From positions 1-64,000 of the forward strand of contig CAZHCW010000011.1 in assembly GCA_964531325.1 (NCBI GenBank): a stretch of DNA of 64,000 nt. Reading direction: 5' to 3'. This DNA is from UTCHB3 sp964531325. Lineage in GTDB: Bacteria; Bacteroidota; Ignavibacteria; Ignavibacteriales; Ignavibacteriaceae. The position numbers and the translations under genes are program-made. The notes beneath the pieces were generated by a model that had not been told where the DNA came from, did no database searches, and worked only from the letters and a program-made list of their open reading frames with translations. Position 1 is the first letter of the stretch, and each line of letters begins with the position of its first letter. Shown here piece after piece: positions 24,868-32,545 of this stretch.

Positions 24868-26683
24868 CGCAAATGAAGATATAGTGAATCTTGGGGAACA
24901 GTTTGTTGCACCAAAAGGATTTGAATTGGAATATGCGGTTTCAACTACATACAATCTTGATTTAAATGCGCTCTTGTTATTGCCATTGGCAGCCTTTTCT
25001 GGTAGTGATTTAGATGGAATAGAGGAAACGGGTCAAGTTGAAAAATTTCAAATGTTAAATAAAGCAAAAGAAAAATTTAGATTCTATTGTCATAAAGGGA
25101 AAACAGATGTGGTTCGTAGAAACAGTAAGTTCTATCCCTTTGTTGATCAATATATTCATGAGATTATTTTTGACGATGGCAAGAGGTCGTTCCATCCAAA
25201 AGTCACCGTGATTAGATTTTCGAAAATTGATAATAAAAAGGAATTTATCTACAGGATAATAGTATCCAGTAAAAATCTTACCCTTTCAAGACAACGAGAA
25301 TTAGGATTTGTGTCGGATGGCAGAATTGAGGCAAAACCAACAAAAAATTCTCCGTTGATTGAGTTTTTAATGTATTTAAACTCCAAGACACCTCAGAGTG
25401 TGCAGATTCCCCTCAATTTTATTAATGGTTTAGAAAAAGTAAGGTTTGTAAATCCGCCGGGGTTCAAACTTGAAAACTTCTACTTCCTGAGAGATGACAG
25501 GAAAACTAAAATCCCAATATTTAGAGGTGATTGGGATCAGGTTCTAATTATATCACCATTCCTTAGTGAAAGTCTAATCAAGCAAATAAGTGAAAATACA
25601 AAAATACTTTATCTCTTTTCAGAAGATGCTGAACTCAAGAAGATCAATTGGACGGATGGTTGTAAGAATATTGTTCCATACACCTATGCGGGGAAAACAG
25701 ATATTGTAACCGAGGATTATGCGGAAAAGGATACAAATGAGATAATTCAAAATGGACTCCATGCTAAGCTTTTTATCTGTGTAAAAGGTTCCAAATCTCA
25801 TTGGTTTATTGGTTCGGCAAATGCAACAAGAAATGCGTTCAATAGCAACATAGAATTCCTTGTCGAGCTTATTTCAAAAGAGTCTCTCAAACTCAAAGAT
25901 GTTGTTGACGAATTGACTAAGGGTAAGACAATATTATTCAACAAATATCTTCATAAAGAGGCAAATCTCAGTGCCAAAGACGATTGGAGAGAGATTGTTT
26001 TCGACATTACAACCAAAATACAGGTCAACGCAGATTTTGAGACGATAGGTTCAGCTAACAATTTCTTATTGAATATTGAAATAGATGCCACATGCCTTAA
26101 AGAACATGCCGGTATTGATGTTTTTTGCAAACCGTTATCCTGCTTTATTACTGAAATGAAAATCAAGTCGGGCGAAAAAAACTACAGGAATTATACAACA
26201 CCAATAAAAAATTATTTGGTTAGCCCCTTTATAATTTGGGAAATAAGGGAAAAGTCCTCATCTAATATTCTAAAAAGCTTTATGACCAAGATGGAGGTAA
26301 ATCTTCCTTCGAATAGATTGCCGACAATTGCTTCTTTTATTAATGAAAAGGGAGATATTCTAAAATTGATTGAGGGTTTATTGTCCGGGGGCAGTTATGA
26401 TTTTGATTCATTTCTTGAAGCAGAGGAAGAGGACAATTATTTTGATGAAGAAATTTCTTCAATTGCACCAGATTATGAATTTAATGAGAAAAATATACGA
26501 AGAGGACTCACTACAATCAACTTGTATGATAAAGTTCTTTTCAATTTAAACAGAAATCCGGCATTATTGAAAGAAGTTGATGCAAAACTTAAAGAACTTG
26601 AAGAAGCTGATCTTGATAGTGAAAAATTACAAGAACTTAATGAAATAAAAAAATTCTGGGGGACATTTGATGGCATGTATTAA
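24860..26683 (+). CDS. phospholipase D-like (HKD) protein
   Basis: A 607-residue protein with two HKD-type half-sites. The first is SFHPKVTVIRF around residue 111 followed by VSSKNLTLSR near 135, and the second is LHAKLFICV near 300 followed by IGSANATRNAF. HxK plus S/N-rich loops are typical of PLD-superfamily nucleases that act on DNA, as in restriction enzymes (BfiI-type) and in DISARM DrmC. The central and C-terminal parts are unassigned; near the end is an acidic patch (EAEEEDNYFDEEI). It is translated from an 8-base overlap with the DUF6361 gene and overlaps the helicase gene by 14 bases. A DNA nuclease working with the helicase is the best inference. Confidence 0.78.
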   Translation: MIDANEDIVNLGEQFVAPKGFELEYAVSTTYNLDLNALLLLPLAAFSGSDLDGIEETGQVEKFQMLNKAKEKFRFYCHKGKTDVVRRNSKFYPFVDQYIHEIIFDDGKRSFHPKVTVIRFSKIDNKKEFIYRIIVSSKNLTLSRQRELGFVSDGRIEAKPTKNSPLIEFLMYLNSKTPQSVQIPLNFINGLEKVRFVNPPGFKLENFYFLRDDRKTKIPIFRGDWDQVLIISPFLSESLIKQISENTKILYLFSEDAELKKINWTDGCKNIVPYTYAGKTDIVTEDYAEKDTNEIIQNGLHAKLFICVKGSKSHWFIGSANATRNAFNSNIEFLVELISKESLKLKDVVDELTKGKTILFNKYLHKEANLSAKDDWREIVFDITTKIQVNADFETIGSANNFLLNIEIDATCLKEHAGIDVFCKPLSCFITEMKIKSGEKNYRNYTTPIKNYLVSPFIIWEIREKSSSNILKSFMTKMEVNLPSNRLPTIASFINEKGDILKLIEGLLSGGSYDFDSFLEAEEEDNYFDEEISSIAPDYEFNEKNIRRGLTTINLYDKVLFNLNRNPALLKEVDAKLKELEEADLDSEKLQELNEIKKFWGTFDGMY

Positions 26684-29600
26684 AAAGAGTAATTCGGTTG
26701 AATTAAAAAAATGTCAGGATAATATTTCGTCCGCGTTAGACATGTTACTCGATTTCCAAAATGCTAATGTGGACTATTGTTATAGGCAGTTGTATGAAAA
26801 AAATATTCACAAAATGTTAGTCGCCGATGAAGTTGGCTTGGGGAAGACTCTAGTAGCAAAAGGTGTGATCGCAAGAGCATTCAGAAAATACTTGTTGGAA
26901 GGAAACCCAAGTATAGAAAATCCAACATTTAATGTCGTTTACATCTGTTCAAATCTGACATTAGCCCGTCAGAATATTGCGAGATTGAATATCATGAATG
27001 ATGATAATTATGTTTCTGATAATATCGACAGATTAACACTTCTTGCGTATGAGACCAATGAAAAGAGGAAGATTTTTTCAATTAATTCTTTGACTCCGGG
27101 GACATCATTCCACACAATCGAAAATCCAGGGACTGAAGATGAAAGAAAGATAATTTACAGTCTCCTCATTGGAAATGAGGAATTAAAAACAAAGAAAAAT
27201 CAACTTTGGTGGCTACTCAGGGACCGGGTATCCAAAGATAATTGGGGTCATAAAGCTACCTCTGCGCTATGTGGTGGTAAAATATTAAAGAAAGGTCTTA
27301 GTCAGGAATTTATTGAGGAGATTAAAAAAAATCCTCCATCCAATAAATTGAAAAATAAGAGTAAAGGACTTCTGATAAACGACTCCACAACATTGTACGA
27401 TGTTTTACTTCAGTGTGCCGAAACCAGCAGAAAAAATTCAAAGCCGAATATTAATGTTCGGCTTCTGATCGGGAATCTAAGAAAAGTATTATCAAAGTGT
27501 TGTATTAAATACCTCGGAGCAGATATTTTTATTCTCGATGAATTTCAAAAATTTCCGCAATTATTGAAGACTGAAAATGATGGAAATGAAGTTAATGAAG
27601 TTGCAAAAAGTATTTTTAACATCCCGGATGCCAAGGTGCTAATGCTCTCTGCAACTCCCTTTAAGGCATTTTCAACTACCTTTGATGAATTGGCAGGAGA
27701 ATCCCATTCAGATGATATTTGCGCATTACTTGGCTTTTTGAATCAAGATGATAAGTTTGAGATTAAAAAATATATTAACAAAAGAGATGAATATTTTTCA
27801 TTCTTAAGAAAAGCGGTTCATTTAAATTTAGATACCACTGAGGTTAAAAAGACGAGAACATATCTTCATAAAGTTTACCGAAGAAATATAATCCGAACTG
27901 AACGAGATAATAGAGATTCGATAATCAGTGATGTCATGAAACACGACCCGATCCAAGTTCAAAAAATAGATGTGCAAAATTTTGTTGCCGTAGATAGAAT
28001 GATTCTTTCTTTGAATGAGCCCAATGAAAAATTTAAGGAAGCCAAAAATGGACTTGGTTTTGTAAGAGAAAACCTGCCGGTTCCACTTGAATATGGAAAA
28101 TCAGCTCCATTCTCTCTCTCATATTTAGATAATTATCAACATGGAAAACTATTGTCCGAAATTGTTGAGAAACCAAGCTACTATGGTATGACTGAGAGAA
28201 TTAAGGAGAATAAAGAGGGATGGTTAAATTACAAAAATATTGCTTCCTTTTTACCTCTCGGACGAAATGGAAGTGAGCTAATACCGAATCCCAAAATTCG
28301 GTTGTTGGTAGAAAAGACTCTTGAAAATGGATGGAAATACCTTTGGATACCACCAATAGCACAGTATTATAAACCGGAGGGTCCCTACAAGGATAGTGAG
28401 GGTTTTTCGAAAGTCCTTGTTTTCTCTTCATGGACTTTAGTACCCAAAATGATTTCAACATTACTTAGCTACGAGTTGGAGAGAGTGACAATTGGAAAGC
28501 TGGCGAAAAATGAAAAAGAGACTACAGAACCTTCAAAATTTAAGTACTTTAATGAGAAGAGAGAAAATAGATACCCCAGACAATTATTGACATTCTACGA
28601 CAGTAGAGATAATCTCAGTATGCGAAACTTCATTTATGCATATCCTTCACAAACATTAGCTGATATTTTTGATCCCTCGCAATTCGTTGGACAAAAAATC
28701 ACGATCAAAGAGATTAAAAAAATAATTAAGGACGAAATTTGTAACAAATTTGAATCCATTTACAATAAATATAAAAATGGAAGAGGAAGAAAAGATATTT
28801 GGTATTGGGCAGCACCTATACTATTGGACAGGGAAATCAGCAAAAAAAGCTTTGAGTGGATTTATAACTCAAAGGAAGAGGATAATTTTTTAGGTAATCA
28901 CTATCAAAGAGCTATAACACTCATTAAGACTCCTGTTTCCAAGGAATTTGATTTCCCTGAGCTGTTAAAAGATGAAAAAGAAGATGTCTTGGAATTTTTA
29001 ACCAATCTTGCTCTTGGGTCTTCATCCATCTGTGCTTTAAGATCATTTTCGAAACTCTTTAAGACGGATGATAACAAGTATTTTTCGCATCAGATTGGTT
29101 TGGGTTTTCTGAAGTTTTTCGACAAACCGGAAAACATCGCCATTGTCAGGTTAACTGCCCTCACAGGCTCGACCTACTTGGAAAAAGTGCTTTCTTATTC
29201 AATTGATGGGAATATTCAATCAATGTTGGACGAGTATTTTTATATTCTGAATAAAATTGAGAATAGAACCAATCCTAAGGATTTATTTGATCATCTTAAT
29301 GATATGATTTCATTGAGAACTGCCTCTCTCGGTGTAAAAATGTATGATGATTCGGCCAAGAACCAGATTACCGCAAAAAATATGCGAATTCATTTCGCTG
29401 TTCACTTTGGCACGCAATTACGAAACGATGATGGGGGAACAAACCGTGAAGTAAATGTTAAGGATGCATTTAATTCACCTTTTCGACCGTTTGTTCTTGC
29501 AACTACTTCGATTGGTCAAGAAGGTCTTGATTTTCATCTTTATTGCAGAAAAATTTTCCATTGGAATATTCCCTCAAATCCCATAGATTTTGAACAAAGA

Positions 29601-30014
29601 GAGGGGAGAATAACTCGGTATCTCGGGCATGCAATAAGATCCAATATAGCCATTAAGTATTTAGACAAAGTAAGCAATGTCACTCAAACCAACTTGTGGC
29701 AAGAACTGATTAAAATTGCAAAAGAGAGTGAAATAGACAAAAAAAGTGACATTGTCCCGTTTTGGAATATTAAAGTTGATAAAAACTATTCAATCGAAAG
29801 ATACGTCCCGAAATATCTCTACACAAAAGATGAGGAGAAATATCGACGAGTATTAGAGGTTTTGACATATTACAGATTAACTTTTGGGCAACCTCGCCAG
29901 GAAGAATTAATTGATGCTTTAAGTCTTGCCGACAAAGAAAAAGACTTTATTGATGAGCTAAACAAACTTATGATTGACCTTAGTCCCATAAGTTTTAACC
30001 GTGAGTCAAGTTAG
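26670..30014 (+). CDS. large SF2 helicase of defence-like cassette
   Basis: About 1114 residues. Helicase motifs are clear: motif I ADEVGLGKT near residue 53-60, motif II DEFQ at 290-293 (a DEFQ variant of DExx), motif III LSATPFK near 325, motif V TSIGQEGLDFH and motif VI QREGRITRYLGH near 977. The insertion between the RecA halves, about 500 residues, is unassigned. The DEFQ/GQEGLDFH style matches SNF2-like and DEAD-type defence helicases rather than replicative ones. ATG at 26670 is preferred over the TTG at 26667 because GGGGG sits seven bases upstream. It ends the operon; a short imperfect hairpin lies about 50 bases after the stop. Confidence 0.88.
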   Translation: MACIKKSNSVELKKCQDNISSALDMLLDFQNANVDYCYRQLYEKNIHKMLVADEVGLGKTLVAKGVIARAFRKYLLEGNPSIENPTFNVVYICSNLTLARQNIARLNIMNDDNYVSDNIDRLTLLAYETNEKRKIFSINSLTPGTSFHTIENPGTEDERKIIYSLLIGNEELKTKKNQLWWLLRDRVSKDNWGHKATSALCGGKILKKGLSQEFIEEIKKNPPSNKLKNKSKGLLINDSTTLYDVLLQCAETSRKNSKPNINVRLLIGNLRKVLSKCCIKYLGADIFILDEFQKFPQLLKTENDGNEVNEVAKSIFNIPDAKVLMLSATPFKAFSTTFDELAGESHSDDICALLGFLNQDDKFEIKKYINKRDEYFSFLRKAVHLNLDTTEVKKTRTYLHKVYRRNIIRTERDNRDSIISDVMKHDPIQVQKIDVQNFVAVDRMILSLNEPNEKFKEAKNGLGFVRENLPVPLEYGKSAPFSLSYLDNYQHGKLLSEIVEKPSYYGMTERIKENKEGWLNYKNIASFLPLGRNGSELIPNPKIRLLVEKTLENGWKYLWIPPIAQYYKPEGPYKDSEGFSKVLVFSSWTLVPKMISTLLSYELERVTIGKLAKNEKETTEPSKFKYFNEKRENRYPRQLLTFYDSRDNLSMRNFIYAYPSQTLADIFDPSQFVGQKITIKEIKKIIKDEICNKFESIYNKYKNGRGRKDIWYWAAPILLDREISKKSFEWIYNSKEEDNFLGNHYQRAITLIKTPVSKEFDFPELLKDEKEDVLEFLTNLALGSSSICALRSFSKLFKTDDNKYFSHQIGLGFLKFFDKPENIAIVRLTALTGSTYLEKVLSYSIDGNIQSMLDEYFYILNKIENRTNPKDLFDHLNDMISLRTASLGVKMYDDSAKNQITAKNMRIHFAVHFGTQLRNDDGGTNREVNVKDAFNSPFRPFVLATTSIGQEGLDFHLYCRKIFHWNIPSNPIDFEQREGRITRYLGHAIRSNIAIKYLDKVSNVTQTNLWQELIKIAKESEIDKKSDIVPFWNIKVDKNYSIERYVPKYLYTKDEEKYRRVLEVLTYYRLTFGQPRQEELIDALSLADKEKDFIDELNKLMIDLSPISFNRESS

Positions 30015-30406
30015 TACGTACTTACTAAATAAAATTTTAATTGCGAATGTGTTTGCCTATTAGTGGGTGGTAACAGAGAGGTACCACACTAGTACAAGAA
30101 GAATTGAATTCCGACTTAAATACATTAAATGGTATACAAGTTCAAACTTTGAGTCTTTATTTTATTTCAATCAATCAAATCCTGACAAACTCTGTTCAAA
30201 AACTGGTCAGTGAGGTGCTGAAGTAATAAATATAAGAGGTTAAAGATTTACCTGAGGAGGAGGCAAATCAGCCGAGAGCTTAACGCTGATATAAGTTCGG
30301 GACTAATTTTATCCATTAAATTTATGTTATTCTGCTATATTTCAAATAATGACTTTCTAATTTTTTAATTATCAGAAAACAAAACAAACTTAAATCGGTT
30401 AAACCT
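30015..30406. other. intergenic region after the helicase gene
   Basis: No gene is visible. An imperfect hairpin (TAGTGGGTGGTA near 30061 with TACCACACTA near 30083) may mark the operon end. The rest is AT-rich with no dispersed repeat words. Confidence 0.4.
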
Positions 30407-31213
30407 ATGAATATAAAAAATCTGATTGGCATTTCAGAAGAGATGATAGAAAACTCCAAGTTACATTTCGCGATTGGACCCGGACCGAATTATTTTGAAG
30501 CATTAGAGATATTCTGTCGAGGTGAATTTACTCAATGGCAAGAAGATCAAAGTCGAAAGAATTTTGAAAAAGATTACATTCTGGCTCTGATTTATTATGG
30601 CAAAAATGAGTGGTTGTTTGCCGGAGTTTACAAAAGACACGGTGTGGAATTAATAAATGAAAAGTACAGGTATTCAACCAAGTTGTTAAAGATAGCCGAG
30701 GAGTTAGTCGGGAGGTTGGTTATTAAATATGAAAAACCATTCCGGGCTTCATATGTTCATACACGGGATTATATAGAAAAGTTTGAATTAGTTGAAATTC
30801 TTAGGGAAAGATACACAGTTGAGCCATTCCCCGGATATGAAAAAGTAAAGATTAATTATCAACTGTTAAAATCCATTGTAGTTCAGGAAGAAAAATCATG
30901 GAAGACTGCCTTATCAATAGTTAAAGGAATTTACTTGATATCAGATATATCAAATGGTAAACTTTATGTTGGATCTGCCTATGGAGAATATTCATTCTGG
31001 AATAGATGGAAAGAATATGCACAGAATGGTCATGGCGGAAATCATAGTCTAAAAAAAGTTATCAATGATTATGGCATTGAGTATGCCAATAATTTCCAAT
31101 TCTCGATTTTAGAAACTCGAGGTATGAATTCAGAAGATGATGAAATCATAAGAAGAGAATCCTTCTGGAAGGAGATTCTTCTATCAAGAGAGTTTGGGTA
31201 CAATAAAAATTAA
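30407..31213 (+). CDS. GIY-YIG nuclease protein with unassigned N-terminus
   Basis: A 268-residue protein. The N-terminal ~155 residues (ALEIFCRGEFTQWQEDQS, NEWLFAGVYKRHGVE) are an unassigned domain, possibly a DNA-binding or sensor module. The C-terminal ~100 residues are a GIY-YIG domain: KGIYLISD, GKLYVGSAYGEYSFWNRW, then NFQFSILETRGM and a Glu in RRESFWKEIL. It lies 392 bases after the helicase gene on the same strand, so it may be an independent gene of the same island. A second, differently built GIY-YIG gene is in the first accessory block at 4348. Nuclease function is likely; the target is unknown. Confidence 0.82.
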   Translation: MNIKNLIGISEEMIENSKLHFAIGPGPNYFEALEIFCRGEFTQWQEDQSRKNFEKDYILALIYYGKNEWLFAGVYKRHGVELINEKYRYSTKLLKIAEELVGRLVIKYEKPFRASYVHTRDYIEKFELVEILRERYTVEPFPGYEKVKINYQLLKSIVVQEEKSWKTALSIVKGIYLISDISNGKLYVGSAYGEYSFWNRWKEYAQNGHGGNHSLKKVINDYGIEYANNFQFSILETRGMNSEDDEIIRRESFWKEILLSREFGYNKN

Positions 31214-31290
31214 ATCAGCATAATTTTCATTGTAGAATATTTCCATTGCCACGAATATTGATCCCTCTTCGAGGGAAATTATAATATCAA

Positions 31291-31330
31291 TCCGCGTAAA
31301 TCCATCTAATCAGCGTGTATCTGCGTCCCC
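31291..31330 (-). repeat. dispersed intergenic repeat, module A-like, reverse copy
   Basis: Read on the minus strand it is GGGGACGCAGATACACG followed by CTGATTAGATGGATTTACG, matching the 38484 and 40501 copies with a few substitutions. Confidence 0.75.
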
Positions 31331-31490
31331 TGCCCCTTTTTTATTTTGCAGAAGGCAATCGGGACGATTACCACTCCTGTCACTTACGCGAAAAAATAAT
31401 ACTTGAAGCTTAATAACTTTATCGCTTGTATCAGCGTACCCTTAACCGCCCCCTAATCCCTCCCTGTTAAGGTGAGGGAACTACCCCCCA

Positions 31491-31550
31491 TCCGTGAAAA
31501 TCCGTGTCTAATCCGTAAAATCCGTGGAACTATGCCCCCTCCGCGTCCCC
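31491..31550 (-). repeat. dispersed intergenic repeat, CACGGATTTT module, reverse copy
   Basis: TCCGTGAAAATCCGTG and AATCCGTAAAATCCGTGG repeat inside this stretch, then GGGGACGCGG on the opposite strand. It corresponds to the CACGGATTTTCACGGA half of the family. Confidence 0.7.
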
Positions 31551-31573
31551 TTAAATCCATGTTCTATTCCGGA

Positions 31574-32545
31574 CTACAACCTGCTTCTATAGCCAAATGA
31601 CTGAACAAAATTCTCTTCAACATTGATTTTCCGGGAGGAGACGAGGTATGCTCCAAAAACACCGAGTCCATTATCGATGTTGCTGAAGACAACCTCATCG
31701 AGTCTTACTGAAAAATCGTCGAGAAATCCTTCGGTTGAACCGTAATAATTCCCGAGGTTTTTGTCCATTACCATTACTTCAAATATGGCATCCTGAATTA
31801 CATACGAATATTTATCCTGATCACCTGCCGAAATATCCATCATCACTTTGTTAATCGCTGCATATTCATAGATAAGAATCTTATCTCTTGAAATTCCGGG
31901 GTAAAGAGGGGTCTGAACTCCATTGATATCGGAATATTTTAACGGAATCTCTTTTTTGTAACCTGTCACCACTCCATTTTTATCTGTTGCATAATAAAGC
32001 ACAAGTTTGGGTTCATAGATGTAATCTGAAGGAGCTGACCAGTTGATGACAAACTCCTTCTCATTTGGATTTTGTGTAGCTGTTGATATGAAGTTTTTTG
32101 ACAATCTGAAATCAAGATCACGCGGCACGGCACAGGTTGAACGAAGGACGGTTCCATCGGGCATAACTGCGGTTAACCTGAGAGTGTCGTTTGGGCGTGC
32201 CTTCATGCTCTTTAGAACATAAACAGGGGCAGAATTCCCGTATTTTTGTCCAATTTCCGAGGAAGTTGAATCACTAAATGTATATGTGTTTTTATAAAAT
32301 GAAGAATATATCGTTATGGCAGCACCTTTGATGAAGGGGCTTGTCTTATTTTCATTTGGATTATAGCCCGGGACATCATAAGTTTTTGCCACAACTGCGA
32401 GTTGGACTGTTGAGTCGCCTTTTATCACAAGATTAAGAATATATTTTTCCTGGTAATTCTTTTTAGGGTCAAAAGAGTTTTCACACCCGGAAAAGAGCGT
32501 AAAGGACACAATAGCAGCCAAAGCAAATAAAGTATTTTTTATCAT
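31574..32545 (-). CDS. DUF4249 family lipoprotein
   Basis: A 323-residue lipoprotein. The signal peptide MIKNTLFALAAIVSFTLF is followed by lipobox SGC with Cys near 20, so Lgt would modify it. The remainder fits DUF4249: YILNLVIKGDSTVQLAVVAKTYDV, IKGAAITIYSS and a C-terminal region with SGDQDKYSYVIQDAIFEV. Such proteins are encoded beside TonB receptors in Bacteroidetes and probably sit at the outer membrane to aid ligand uptake. It overlaps the upstream receptor gene by 4 bases (ATGA), confirming an operon. Confidence 0.85.
   Translation of the reverse strand: MIKNTLFALAAIVSFTLFSGCENSFDPKKNYQEKYILNLVIKGDSTVQLAVVAKTYDVPGYNPNENKTSPFIKGAAITIYSSFYKNTYTFSDSTSSEIGQKYGNSAPVYVLKSMKARPNDTLRLTAVMPDGTVLRSTCAVPRDLDFRLSKNFISTATQNPNEKEFVINWSAPSDYIYEPKLVLYYATDKNGVVTGYKKEIPLKYSDINGVQTPLYPGISRDKILIYEYAAINKVMMDISAGDQDKYSYVIQDAIFEVMVMDKNLGNYYGSTEGFLDDFSVRLDEVVFSNIDNGLGVFGAYLVSSRKINVEENFVQSFGYRSRL

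Larger units (their letters stand above)
31214..31573. other. repeat-rich intergenic region
   Basis: No gene. It carries two reverse-oriented members of the dispersed repeat family (31291-31330 and 31491-31550). Between them lies simple sequence with CCCCTAATCCCTCCCTG words. The right border of the second accessory block is therefore marked by the repeat family. Confidence 0.65.

Noticed and set aside
31214..31573. Possible CRISPR or integron array
   Set aside because: Repeat words are irregularly spaced and imperfect, and no cas or integrase gene is near.
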